DNA from: Variovorax sp. Root318D1
Lineage (GTDB): Bacteria > Pseudomonadota > Gammaproteobacteria > Burkholderiales > Burkholderiaceae_C
NCBI RefSeq assembly: GCF_001424835.1
Contig: NZ_LMCQ01000025.1
Location: 252,544-316,543, forward strand
DNA: 64,000 nt
Direction: 5' to 3'
Both the position numbers and the translations under genes were made by a program. This document shows positions 8,126-16,224 of this stretch, in pieces; the stretch's first letter is position 1, and each line of letters opens with the position of its first letter. The notes beneath the pieces are model-generated. The model did no database searches. It was not told where the DNA came from and worked only from the letters and a program-made list of their open reading frames with translations.

Positions 8126-8209
8126 CCTTGACTTCCCCTCGTTTGTTATATGGCCGAAGCATTCTGCCAGTGAGCAGGTACTAAACTCACAGACGCAAAA
8201 CCCTCTCCC

Positions 8210-9274
8210 ATGACCATTCAGACTGACGACTTCGCACCCGCTCCCCCACGCGTGGTGTCCGCGGCCCCCGCTTCGCCCCAGGAAGAGGCCATCGAGCGGG
8301 CATTGCGCCCCAAGCTGCTCGATGAATACGTCGGGCAGGCCAAGGTGCGCGAGCAACTCGAGATATTCATCGGCGCGGCGCGCAAGCGCAAGGAAGCGCT
8401 CGACCATGTGCTGCTCTTTGGGCCGCCCGGCCTCGGCAAGACCACGCTGTCGCACATCATCGCGGCCGAGCTGGGCGTGAACCTGCGCCAGACCTCCGGG
8501 CCGGTGCTCGAGAAGCCCAAGGACCTGGCGGCGCTTTTGACCAACCTCGAGCCGAACGACGTGCTCTTCATCGACGAGATCCACCGCCTGAGCCCGGTGG
8601 TCGAGGAAATCCTCTATCCCGCGCTGGAGGACTACCAGATCGACATCATGATCGGGGAAGGTCCCGCGGCGCGCAGCATCAAGCTCGATTTGCAGCCATT
8701 CACGCTTGTGGGCGCCACCACCCGCGCCGGCATGCTCACGAACCCGCTGCGCGACCGCTTCGGCATCGTGGCGCGGCTGGAGTTCTACACGCCTGAAGAA
8801 CTCGCGCTCATCGTGCGGCGCAGCGCCGGCTTGCTCAAGGTGGAAACCGACACTGCCGGCGGCTTCGAGATCGCGCGCCGTTCGCGCGGCACGCCCCGCA
8901 TCGCCAACCGCCTGCTGCGCCGCGTGCGCGACTACGCCGAGGTGAAGGGCAACGGCCGCATCACCGAAGAGATCGCCCACAAGGCGCTTGCCATGCTCGA
9001 CGTCGATCCGCAGGGCTTCGACCTGATGGACCGCAAGCTGCTGGAGGCCGTGATCCACCGCTTCGACGGCGGCCCCGTGGGGCTGGACAACGTGGCGGCC
9101 AGCATCGGCGAGGAGCCGGGCACCATCGAGGACGTGATCGAGCCCTACCTGATCCAGCAGGGCTACCTGCAGCGCACTCCGCGCGGACGCATCGCGACCC
9201 TGGCGGCCTACCGCCACCTCGGCGTGACGCCGCCTTCGAGCCGCTCGGACGGGCAAGACCTTTTTGGAGCTTGA
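8210..9274 (+). CDS. ruvB: Holliday junction helicase motor RuvB
   Basis: A 354-residue AAA+ ATPase that drives branch migration together with RuvA. Walker A is GPPGLGKTTL, Walker B is FIDEIHRL, sensor I is GATTRAG and the arginine-finger region is NPLRDRFG; the C-terminal winged-helix domain ends with GYLQRTPRGRIAT. Normal length. It is transcribed divergently from the ynb-like cluster with an 84-bp gap. The next gene (dmeF-like) begins 4 bp after its stop, so the two are probably co-transcribed. Confidence 0.97.
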   Translation: MTIQTDDFAPAPPRVVSAAPASPQEEAIERALRPKLLDEYVGQAKVREQLEIFIGAARKRKEALDHVLLFGPPGLGKTTLSHIIAAELGVNLRQTSGPVLEKPKDLAALLTNLEPNDVLFIDEIHRLSPVVEEILYPALEDYQIDIMIGEGPAARSIKLDLQPFTLVGATTRAGMLTNPLRDRFGIVARLEFYTPEELALIVRRSAGLLKVETDTAGGFEIARRSRGTPRIANRLLRRVRDYAEVKGNGRITEEIAHKALAMLDVDPQGFDLMDRKLLEAVIHRFDGGPVGLDNVAASIGEEPGTIEDVIEPYLIQQGYLQRTPRGRIATLAAYRHLGVTPPSSRSDGQDLFGA

Positions 9275-9278
9275 AACC

Positions 9279-10214
9279 ATGCACACGCATGATCTGAGTG
9301 CCTGGCAGCACGACCACCACTTTGGCGCAGGCAACGAATCGGCCGAGCGCAGCACCCGACTCGTGATGTGGATCACCGTCGCCGCGATGGTGATCGAGAT
9401 CGGCGCCGGCTGGTGGTTCAACTCGATGGCGCTGCTGGCCGACGGCTGGCACATGAGTTCGCACGCGCTGGCCATCGGCCTGAGCGCTTTTGCCTATTCG
9501 GCGGCAAGGCGCTACGCGCGCGATCCGCGGTTCGCGTTCGGCACCTGGAAGATCGAGGTGCTGGCCGGCTTTGCGAGCGCGCTGATGCTGCTCGGCGTTG
9601 CGGCGTTGATGGTGGTGGGCTCTATCGAGCGGCTTCTCTCGCCCTCGGCGATCCACTACCGCGAAGCCGTGGCTGTGGCCGTGCTCGGGTTGATCGTCAA
9701 CCTGGTCTGCGCGCGGCTGCTGGGGTCGGCGCACCGTCACGGGCATGCGCACCATCACGGCGATCACGGCCATGCGCACGGCCACGACCTGAACCTTCGC
9801 TCCGCCTATCTGCACGTGGTGGCCGATGCCGCCACCTCGGTGCTCGCCATCGCGGCGCTTCTCGGCGGCTGGTTCTTCGGCTGGGCCTGGCTCGACCCGG
9901 CCATGGGCATCGTCGGCGCGGTGCTGGTGTCGGTGTGGGCCAAGGGGCTGCTGAAGGAAACTGGCAAGGTGCTGCTCGACCGCGAGATGGACCATCCCGT
10001 TACAGCCGAAATCCGCGAAGGCGTGGAGACCACGCTGGCCGATTCGGAAACGCGCGTGGTCGACCTGCATGTGTGGCGCGTGGGCCGAGAGGCCTATGCC
10101 TGTGCGCTCACCGTGGTGACGCATTCCCCCACGCTTTCGGCCGACGAGGTGCGTGCCTGCTTCTCGATGCACGAGGAAATCCGCCACTCGACGGTGGAAA
10201 TTCAACGTTGTTGA
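9279..10214 (+). CDS. dmeF: CDF-family Co/Ni efflux transporter (DmeF type)
   Basis: A 311-residue inner-membrane cation diffusion facilitator, a proton antiporter that exports divalent metals. Six helices are apparent. Metal-site residues are present: ALLADGWHMSSH in helix 2 (HxxxD-type site) and YLHVVADAATSV in helix 5. A histidine-rich cytoplasmic loop (HRHGHAHHHGDHGHAHGH) lies between helices 4 and 5, and the protein also begins with a His-rich stretch (MHTHDLSAWQHDHHF), both typical of DmeF transporters that handle Co(II)/Ni(II). No metal-sensing regulator of the RcnR/CsoR type lies next to it. The ATG sits 4 bp past the ruvB stop. Confidence 0.88.
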   Translation: MHTHDLSAWQHDHHFGAGNESAERSTRLVMWITVAAMVIEIGAGWWFNSMALLADGWHMSSHALAIGLSAFAYSAARRYARDPRFAFGTWKIEVLAGFASALMLLGVAALMVVGSIERLLSPSAIHYREAVAVAVLGLIVNLVCARLLGSAHRHGHAHHHGDHGHAHGHDLNLRSAYLHVVADAATSVLAIAALLGGWFFGWAWLDPAMGIVGAVLVSVWAKGLLKETGKVLLDREMDHPVTAEIREGVETTLADSETRVVDLHVWRVGREAYACALTVVTHSPTLSADEVRACFSMHEEIRHSTVEIQRC

Positions 10215-10216
10215 GG

Positions 10217-10325
10217 ACGCCCCCCGAAGCGCCTTCGGCGCCTCCCCCCACTGGGGGGCGCACCCAGCGGCCCGGCAAAGCCGGTTCCGCGGGTGCGCTG
10301 GCATGGCCTGCTCCGCGGCCTTCTG
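10217..10325. repeat. Structured intergenic repeat between dmeF and the LpxH-like gene
   Basis: The gap after dmeF holds a dense set of inverted repeats: GCGCCTTCGGCGC, then CCCCCC-ACT-GGGGGG, then a long arm CGCACCC pairing with GGGTGCG that encloses CCGGC-AAA-GCCGG. I recognise this pattern as a dispersed intergenic element of Variovorax and related genomes. That recognition is from memory; only one copy was noticed in this window. It may act as a transcript end or processing site for ruvB-dmeF. Confidence 0.6.
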
Positions 10326-10388
10326 CGTCACCGGAGTGTCACGGGAACGCCATCGCGCCGTCACGCGTTGGTGGGAGCCTACCCGTCC

Positions 10389-11258
10389 ATGCAACGCGAC
10401 GATGCTTTCCTCCGCGCATGGCGCGACACCGCGATCCGGGCTCCCGAGCCTGAGGACGACGATCTTGCGCGGCCGCCGCTGCGCTTTCGCACCCTCTGGA
10501 TCTCCGACTTGCACCTGGGCACGCCCGGCTGCCAGGCCCGCGCGCTGCTCGACTTTCTGAAGCACACCGAGTGCGAGACCCTGTTCCTGGTTGGCGACAT
10601 CATCGACGGCTGGCAGCTCAAGCGCCACTGGTATTGGCCGCAGGCGCACAACGACGTGATCCAGAAGCTGCTGCGCAAGGCGCGCAAGGGCACCCGCGTG
10701 ATCTTCATCCCGGGCAACCACGATGAGTTTGCGCGCAAGTACCTGCATCACAACTTCGGCGGCATCGACGTGGCCGAGGAATGGATCCACGAGACCGCCG
10801 ACGGCCGCAAGTTCTGGATCATTCACGGCGACCTGTTCGACGGCGTGATCCAGTGCGCCAAGTGGCTCGCGCACGTGGGCGATTCGCTCTACGAATTCAC
10901 GCTCAAGCTCAACCGCCATCTCAACTCGCTGCGCGCGCGCATGGGGTTGCCGTACTGGTCGCTTTCCAAGTACCTCAAGGGCAAGGTCAAGCGCGCCGTG
11001 AGCTACGTGGGCGATTTCGAGAACGCCGTCGCGCGCGAAGCCCGCAAGCGCGGCGTGCAGGGCGTGGTCTGCGGCCATATCCACCATGCCGAAATGCGCG
11101 ACATCGACGGCATCCTCTATTGCAACGACGGCGACTGGGTCGAAAGCCTCACGGCGCTGGCCGAGCATGCCGACGGCACACTGGAGATCATCGACTGGGC
11201 GCAGCACATGCCGGTGCCGGCGAAGACGGGTGCGCCGCGCGAACCCGTCGCCGCCTGA
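10389..11258 (+). CDS. LpxH-like UDP-2,3-diacylglucosamine diphosphatase family metallophosphatase
   Basis: A 289-residue calcineurin-like phosphoesterase. All metal-binding blocks are present in order: SDLHLG, GDIIDGW, GNHDE, IHGDLFDG and GHIHHAE. The protein resembles the longer LpxH-related enzymes common in Burkholderiales, which are annotated as UDP-2,3-diacylglucosamine diphosphatases of lipid A synthesis. A separate short LpxH is often also present in these genomes, so the true substrate is uncertain. The ATG at 10389 is supported by the distance to the first motif. It follows a repeat-rich gap and probably has its own promoter. Confidence 0.8.
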   Translation: MQRDDAFLRAWRDTAIRAPEPEDDDLARPPLRFRTLWISDLHLGTPGCQARALLDFLKHTECETLFLVGDIIDGWQLKRHWYWPQAHNDVIQKLLRKARKGTRVIFIPGNHDEFARKYLHHNFGGIDVAEEWIHETADGRKFWIIHGDLFDGVIQCAKWLAHVGDSLYEFTLKLNRHLNSLRARMGLPYWSLSKYLKGKVKRAVSYVGDFENAVAREARKRGVQGVVCGHIHHAEMRDIDGILYCNDGDWVESLTALAEHADGTLEIIDWAQHMPVPAKTGAPREPVAA

Positions 11259-11346
11259 GCGGACGAGGCGCTGCGGCGCCAAGGCGCCTGGGCCATGAAA
11301 CGCGCCGGACTTCCCCTGTCGCAATTTCGCGGTGGTGATCCGCCGA

Positions 11347-12633
11347 TCACCGACGTGTCGTGTCGAGCAAGGTCACGGGTGGGCTGTCGTTGCCCCATGA
11401 GCCGCGAATGAAGGTGAGCACCGCGGCTACGTCGGCCGCGTCGAGCGCCTGCCCGAAGGGCGGCATGCCGTAGGGGCGCGGATTGCCTTGGGTGGAGGGC
11501 AGGTACCCGCCGTGCGCAATCACCTGGGTCAGGTTCGCGGTCTGCGCCATGTTCACGGCGCGGTTGCCCGCCAGTGGAGGAAAGGCGCCCGGCTCGCCCT
11601 GGCCCTGGTCCCCGTGGCAATAGGCGCAGCGCTGGTCGTAGATCTTCTGGCCGCGGGCCATGGTGCCGGCATCGCGGCGCGCTGCCGGAGTGGCTGTGCG
11701 TGCCGCGGGTTGCGCCGGCACGCCGGGCAGATCTTTCAGATAGCTGGCCATTGCGGCCAGGTCGGCATCGTTCAGGTACTGCGTGCTGCGAAACACGACT
11801 TCGGCCATAGGCCCCATGACCGAGCCGCGCGGCGCGACGCCGGTCTTGAGCAGTGCGACCACTTCCGCGGTGGGCCAGTTGGACACGCCGGCCTCGTGCG
11901 GATCGGCGAGCGATGGCGCGTACCAGTTCTGCACCGCGATCAGCCCGCCCGAGAGGCCCAGGTTAGCCTGCGTGGCGCCCAGTGAATCGCGGCTGCCGTG
12001 GCAGGCGATGCAGTGGCCCAGTCCGCCGACCAGGTAGGCGCCGCGATTCCATTCGGCCGGCTTGCCCGCATTGGCCACGAAAGCCTCGGGCTTGAAAGAA
12101 AGGGCCCGCCACACCGCCAGCGCGGCCTGCGTGTCGTAGGGAAAACGCAGCCGGTGCGCGAGGTTGGGCACCGGCGCAGCCGGCACGCTGCGCAAGTAGG
12201 CGTAGATGGCATCGGAGTCTTCGCGCGTCACCTGCGTGAAATTCGGATACGGGAACGCGGGGTAGAGCAGGCGGCCATCCTTGCTGCGGCCGTTGTGCAT
12301 TGCGCGCCAGAAATGCGCACTGCTCCAGCTGCCGATGCCGGCTTTGGCATCTGGCGTGAGGTTGCTCGAATAGACGGTGCCGAAGGGCGTCTCGATCGGC
12401 AATCCTCCCGCATAGGGCTGGCCGCCGCGCGTGGTGTGGCAGCCGGCGCAATTGCCGGCCAGCGCGAGGTAGCGCCCGCGTTCGACCAACTGGGGCTTGG
12501 CGTCGAAGGCTTCGGCCTGCGCCGGCAGCGGGTCTTCGCCGCGCAGGTTGAGCGCGACGATCCCCGCCACCGCAGCGCTGAGCAAAAGGACCAATGCAAG
12601 CAGCGTCCAGCCGAGGTATCGCATCTTCCTCAT
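11347..12633 (-). CDS. Membrane-anchored triheme cytochrome c
   Basis: An approximately 428-residue periplasmic electron carrier. A single N-terminal helix (LGWTLLALVLLLSAAVAGIV) without an obvious cleavage site anchors it. Three CxxCH haem sites follow: CAGCH at ~62, CIACH at ~207 and CAYCH at ~335. The order and spacing resemble the cytochrome subunits of membrane alcohol, gluconate and sorbitol dehydrogenases. No dehydrogenase gene is adjacent. It starts 7 bp after the stop of a diheme cytochrome, so the two are co-expressed. An internal ATG at 12624 is an alternative start. Confidence 0.9.
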   Translation of the reverse strand: MRKMRYLGWTLLALVLLLSAAVAGIVALNLRGEDPLPAQAEAFDAKPQLVERGRYLALAGNCAGCHTTRGGQPYAGGLPIETPFGTVYSSNLTPDAKAGIGSWSSAHFWRAMHNGRSKDGRLLYPAFPYPNFTQVTREDSDAIYAYLRSVPAAPVPNLAHRLRFPYDTQAALAVWRALSFKPEAFVANAGKPAEWNRGAYLVGGLGHCIACHGSRDSLGATQANLGLSGGLIAVQNWYAPSLADPHEAGVSNWPTAEVVALLKTGVAPRGSVMGPMAEVVFRSTQYLNDADLAAMASYLKDLPGVPAQPAARTATPAARRDAGTMARGQKIYDQRCAYCHGDQGQGEPGAFPPLAGNRAVNMAQTANLTQVIAHGGYLPSTQGNPRPYGMPPFGQALDAADVAAVLTFIRGSWGNDSPPVTLLDTTRR

Positions 12634-12640
12634 CGTCGTC

Positions 12641-13369
12641 TCACTTCGGCATGCCGCCGCACGACATCGGCAGCGGTGCGGGCAGGGACGCGGCGGGCTT
12701 CGGGTCGGCCGGCATGGGCTGCACCGCGAGCCAGCTGGCCACGGCATTGATGTCGGCCGTGGTCATGCGGCGCCCGATGTCTGCCATGCAGTCGGGGGCG
12801 AGTGCATGCCGCTCGCTGGTGAGCCAGGCGCCGAGTTGCGAAGACACGTAGAGCCGGGGCAGGCCGAGCAGGCCCGGAATCGCCGGCTGCACACCGGTGA
12901 GCGCGGCGCCGTGGCATTGCACGCAGGCCGGAATGCGTCGCGTGGCATCGCCTTCGAGCGCCAGCTGGCGGCCGCGCGCCAGCTGCGCGGGCGGTGCGTC
13001 GCTCACGGGCGAGACGGGCGGATAGGGCAGGTCCAGGCCCGCGAAGTACTCGGCCATTTCCATCAGGTAGGCATCGGAGAGGTGCTGCACCATGTAGGTC
13101 ATGTCGGCATTGAAGCGCCGTCCGTCGCGAAAGCTCCGCAGCTGGTTGAACAGGTAGCCCGCGGGCTTGCCGGACAGGCGCGGAAAGTAGCCCGCATTGG
13201 TGGTCGCGCCTTCGCGCCCGTGGCAGGCGATGCAGGCGGCCACGCGCCGTTCGATGTCGTTGCCGGAGGGCGGGGCAGGCGAAGGTGGCGTCGCCGCGAT
13301 GGCAGCGATCCCGTGGCCGAGCAGCAGGAGCAGCGCGATGCCTGCGATTCGGTGGACGGCCTTCCTCAT
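12641..13369 (-). CDS. Diheme cytochrome c (c4-like)
   Basis: A 242-residue exported cytochrome with a signal peptide (MRKAVHRIAGIALLLLLGHG, cleavage near residue 26) and two CxxCH sites, CIACH at 46-50 and CVQCH at 149-153, each heading a class I cytochrome c fold. The duplicated layout is that of cytochrome c4 or a small c5-like fusion. The C-terminus is proline-rich and ends with an extra Cys (MSCGGMPK). It overlaps the upstream DUF2970 gene (ATGA) and precedes the triheme cytochrome by 7 bp. Confidence 0.88.
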   Translation of the reverse strand: MRKAVHRIAGIALLLLLGHGIAAIAATPPSPAPPSGNDIERRVAACIACHGREGATTNAGYFPRLSGKPAGYLFNQLRSFRDGRRFNADMTYMVQHLSDAYLMEMAEYFAGLDLPYPPVSPVSDAPPAQLARGRQLALEGDATRRIPACVQCHGAALTGVQPAIPGLLGLPRLYVSSQLGAWLTSERHALAPDCMADIGRRMTTADINAVASWLAVQPMPADPKPAASLPAPLPMSCGGMPK

Positions 13370-13554
13370 GTGCCGGCCGCGAAATGCGCGAGTGCCAGCA
13401 GCCCCGCAATGAGCAGCAGCACCACGGCCAGCGCGACGCCCATCAGCGGCAGCACGCCGACTTGTTCGGTGCGCCGGTCGGCATCCGCGCGGCGGCCGCC
13501 AAGCCCGATGAAACTCCAGAGAACAGCCCGCAGTGCGCGCAAGAAATTGGACAT
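13366..13554 (-). CDS. DUF2970-containing small membrane protein
   Basis: A 62-residue protein matching the DUF2970 pattern: an amphipathic N-terminus with LRAVLWSFIGLGG, a charged linker (RRADADRRTEQ) and one hydrophobic helix (LPLMGVALAVVLLLIAGLLAL). Function unknown; in Burkholderiales such genes often sit near cytochrome or respiratory genes. Here it is the first gene of a unit with two c-type cytochromes and overlaps the diheme gene by 4 bp. I place the start at ATG 13554; an in-frame ATG 18 bp earlier is possible. It diverges from the MocR-type gene with a 99-bp shared upstream region. Confidence 0.8.
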   Translation of the reverse strand: MSNFLRALRAVLWSFIGLGGRRADADRRTEQVGVLPLMGVALAVVLLLIAGLLALAHFAAGT

Positions 13555-13653
13555 GTACCGACTGTGCCGCAACCGGCCTGGAAAAAACAGATGCAGATCC
13601 GAGCCGAATCATCGGAGCAGATAAAGTCTCCCCCGAATGAGGTACGTCCTGAA

Positions 13654-15105
13654 ATGAAGCGCTACGAAGCCTTGGCCGCCGACATCGAGGCGTCGATCCG
13701 CCACGGTACGCTGAAGCCGGGCGACCGCTTGCCGTCAGTGCGGCATACCGGCGAGACCCGGGGCGTGAGTCCATCCACGGTGTTCCAGGCCTACTACCTG
13801 CTGGAAGCCCGTGGCCTGGTGCGCGCGCGGGACCGCTCGGGCTACTACGTCACGGGCGGCGCGCTGCGCGATGCGCCGCCCGAGGCCAACATCGTCTCGC
13901 GCCCGGCGGAGGGGCCCAAGTCTCTCGACGTGAGCGACCACGTGTTCGGCATCCTCGAGGCCAGCATGTCGCGCAAGGTGGTGCCCTTCGGCTCGGCCTT
14001 TCCGAGCCCGCTGCTGTTTCCGCTTGCGCGGCTGGGCCAGTTCATGGCCGCTAGCGCCAAGTCGCTCGACCCGTGGAGCACCGTGGACGACCTCACGCCC
14101 GGCAGCGCGGCACTGCGCCGGCAGATCGCGCTGCGCTACCTGGGCGACGGCATGCAGGTGCCGGCCGATGAAATCGTCATCACCAACGGCGCGATGGAGG
14201 CGCTCAACCTGTGCCTCGCGGCGGTCACGCGCCCGGGTGATTCGGTGATCGTCGAGTCGCCCACCTTCTACGCGGCCTTGCAGGCGCTGGAGCGCATGGG
14301 CCTGCGCGCGATCGAGGTGCCGACGCATCCCGGCGAAGGCATCGACCTGGGGGCGCTGGAACTCGCCATCGCCGCCCATCGGCCCAAGGCCTGCTGGCTG
14401 ATGACCACCTTCCAGAACCCGCTTGGCAGCCTCATGCCCGACGCGAAGAAGAAGGCGCTGGTGGAACTGCTGGCGCGCCATTCGCTGCCGCTGATCGAGG
14501 ACGACGTGTACGCCGAGCTCTACTTCGGCGATCGGCGCCCGCCGCCCGCCAAGGCCTTCGACACGCAGGGGCTTGTGCTGCATTGCTCCTCGTTCTCGAA
14601 GTGCCTGGCGCCCGGCTACCGCATCGGATGGGCATCGGCCGGGCGCTTCACGCGCGCCGTGGCGCGGCTGAAGCTGACCACCACGCTCAGCACCTCGGTG
14701 CCCGCGCAACTGGCACTGGCGGGCTACCTGGAGAAGGGCGGCCTCGACAAGCACCTGCGCAAGCTGCGCCAGGCGCTGGCGGTGCAGCAGGCGAACTTCG
14801 CGCAGGCGGTGGGGCACTACTTTCCGGCGGGCACGCGCGCCACGCGGCCGTTGGGCGGGTATTTCTTGTGGGTCGAGTTGCCGGCGCATGTGAATGCGCT
14901 CGAAATCCACGCCCAGGCACTGCAACTCGGCATCAGCGTGGCGCCGGGACCGATCTTTTCGGCCACGCGGGGCTTTGGGCATTGCCTGCGCCTGAACTAC
15001 GGCCATGCCTGGGACGGGCATGCCGAAAAGGCGATGCAGACGTTGGGGCGACTGGTGGCCGCGGCGGCCGCCGATGGCCCGGCGCGCGAGAAAATCGTTG
15101 CGTGA
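13654..15105 (+). CDS. MocR-type regulator (GntR HTH plus aminotransferase domain)
   Basis: A 483-residue fusion: an N-terminal GntR-type winged helix (residues ~1-75, LKPGDRLPSVRHTGETRGVS to GYYVTGG) and a fold-type I aminotransferase domain. The PLP-lysine region is SSFSKCLAPGYRIGW, and the N-x-G motif (VITNGAMEALN) and DDVYAEL aspartate are conserved. MocR proteins are usually PLP- or amine-responsive transcription factors controlling nearby or divergent genes. The divergent neighbour is the DUF2970/cytochrome unit, and alkB follows with a 4-bp overlap. The target is not evident from the sequence. Confidence 0.9.
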   Translation: MKRYEALAADIEASIRHGTLKPGDRLPSVRHTGETRGVSPSTVFQAYYLLEARGLVRARDRSGYYVTGGALRDAPPEANIVSRPAEGPKSLDVSDHVFGILEASMSRKVVPFGSAFPSPLLFPLARLGQFMAASAKSLDPWSTVDDLTPGSAALRRQIALRYLGDGMQVPADEIVITNGAMEALNLCLAAVTRPGDSVIVESPTFYAALQALERMGLRAIEVPTHPGEGIDLGALELAIAAHRPKACWLMTTFQNPLGSLMPDAKKKALVELLARHSLPLIEDDVYAELYFGDRRPPPAKAFDTQGLVLHCSSFSKCLAPGYRIGWASAGRFTRAVARLKLTTTLSTSVPAQLALAGYLEKGGLDKHLRKLRQALAVQQANFAQAVGHYFPAGTRATRPLGGYFLWVELPAHVNALEIHAQALQLGISVAPGPIFSATRGFGHCLRLNYGHAWDGHAEKAMQTLGRLVAAAAADGPAREKIVA

Positions 15106-15752
15106 CGCTCGATCTTTTTTCCGATGCCGAACTGCCGCGGGGTAACGAAGCGATCGGCCCTGGTGCATTCGTGCTGCGTGGCTTTGCGCTGCCCTTCGTG
15201 GACGATCTTCTGCCCGCGTTGCATGAGGTCGAACAGCGCGCCGCCTTCCGGCACCTCGTGACCCCGGGCGGCCTCACCATGTCGGTGGCGATGACCAACT
15301 GTGGCCGCCTGGGCTGGATCTCGGACCGGCGCGGCTATCGCTACGGCCAGCTCGATCCCGAAACGGGTCGGCCGTGGCCTCCGATGCCCGCGGTGTTCGA
15401 ATGTCTGGCACAAGCTTCTGCTGCCGAAGCGGGGTTCGAGGGGTTCGAGCCCGATGCATGCCTGGTCAACCGCTACGAGCCCGGCACGCGCCTGTCGCTG
15501 CATCAGGACAAGGACGAGCGCGACTACGGCGCGCCCATCGTCTCGGTATCGCTCGGCATGCCGGCCACCTTTCTTTTCGGTGGGCTCGCGCGCAGAGACA
15601 AGGCCGCGCGCATTCCGCTGGTGCACGGCGATGTCGTGGTGTGGGGCGGCCCAGACAGGCTGCGTTATCACGGCGTGTTGCCGCTCGCGGACAGGCGGCA
15701 TGCGCTGCTGGGCCGGCGACGCATCAACCTTACCTTTCGCAAGGCAGGTTGA
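15102..15752 (+). CDS. alkB: AlkB-type alpha-ketoglutarate-dependent DNA repair dioxygenase
   Basis: A 216-residue Fe(II)/2-oxoglutarate dioxygenase that removes alkyl groups such as 1-methyladenine and 3-methylcytosine from nucleic acid. The iron ligands are readable: HxD in RLSLHQDKDE and the distal His in DRLRYHGVLPL; the oxoglutarate-binding arginines are in RRRINLTFRKA at the C-terminus. Length equals that of E. coli AlkB. It starts at GTG 15102, overlapping the stop of the MocR-type gene (GTGA), so it is co-translated with it. No Ada box or ada gene is near. Confidence 0.93.
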   Translation: MTLDLFSDAELPRGNEAIGPGAFVLRGFALPFVDDLLPALHEVEQRAAFRHLVTPGGLTMSVAMTNCGRLGWISDRRGYRYGQLDPETGRPWPPMPAVFECLAQASAAEAGFEGFEPDACLVNRYEPGTRLSLHQDKDERDYGAPIVSVSLGMPATFLFGGLARRDKAARIPLVHGDVVVWGGPDRLRYHGVLPLADRRHALLGRRRINLTFRKAG

Positions 15753-15956
15753 GTCGAGCGGCCTACATTTCGCTCACGTCAAGCGGATGACTTGTCCCGT
15801 TTTTCTGTGCACAACTCTGTGGGTTGTCTGAGGACCCGGGTCGCCAAAGCGAGCAACGGCGCGGGTTCGCACCACATTGCCTGCTGAACGGGCACCGGCC
15901 TTTTTGGCGCAAAAAATCGGGCGGCAGAGACTGGAAAACCGGGCGCCGAAAAAACA
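15753..15956. other. Non-coding stretch between alkB and the tRNA terminator
   Basis: About 200 bp without a convincing gene. The segment holds short inverted sequences (for example around GACCCGGGTC near 15832) but no clear promoter or conserved protein. Two overlapping open frames on the minus strand here read as arginine/proline-rich nonsense and have no ribosome-binding site I would trust. Confidence 0.5.
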
Positions 15957-15993
15957 AAAAAGCCTTGCAAGTCATTGACTCGCAAGGCTTTTT
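15957..15993 (-). terminator. Rho-independent terminator after tRNA-Met
   Basis: A perfect 12-bp stem, AAAAAGCCTTGC (15957-15968) with GCAAGGCTTTTT (15982-15993), around a 13-nt loop. In the tRNA direction the right-hand run supplies the U tract. It lies 8 bp past the CCA end of the tRNA and is symmetrical enough to also stop transcripts coming from alkB. Confidence 0.88.
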
Positions 15994-16001
15994 GATGATG
16001 T

Positions 16002-16078
16002 TGGTGGCTCTTCACGGACTCGAACCGCGGACCTGTGGATTATGATTCCATCGCTCTAACCGACTGAGCTAAAGAGCC
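16002..16078 (-). tRNA. tRNA-Met (CAU), elongator type
   Basis: A 77-nt cloverleaf read on the minus strand. The acceptor stem GGCTCTT pairs with AAGAGCC, followed by A and an encoded CCA. The D-arm is AGCTCAGTCGGTTAGAGC, the anticodon stem-loop has loop AT-CAT-AA giving anticodon CAT, and the T-arm contains GGTTCGAGTCC. The fully paired first acceptor base pair (G-C) argues against initiator tRNA, which lacks it. It stands alone with a strong terminator. Confidence 0.93.
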
Positions 16079-16224
16079 GTTCGGGCAGTACTGCACCGAG
16101 CCCAAGATTATAGCGCAGGCTGCGGGCCCCCAATCAAGCCCGACACCTCCCATGCGGTGTCTTTTTGCCACGCTCAACCCCGAAGCGACCCGCCAACCGT
16201 ACAAGCACGGGTGAAAATCCGCCG

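Noticed and set aside
15763..16015. Two overlapping minus-strand open frames between alkB and tRNA-Met
   Set aside because: They run through the tRNA terminator, lack a ribosome-binding site and have no recognisable protein features.
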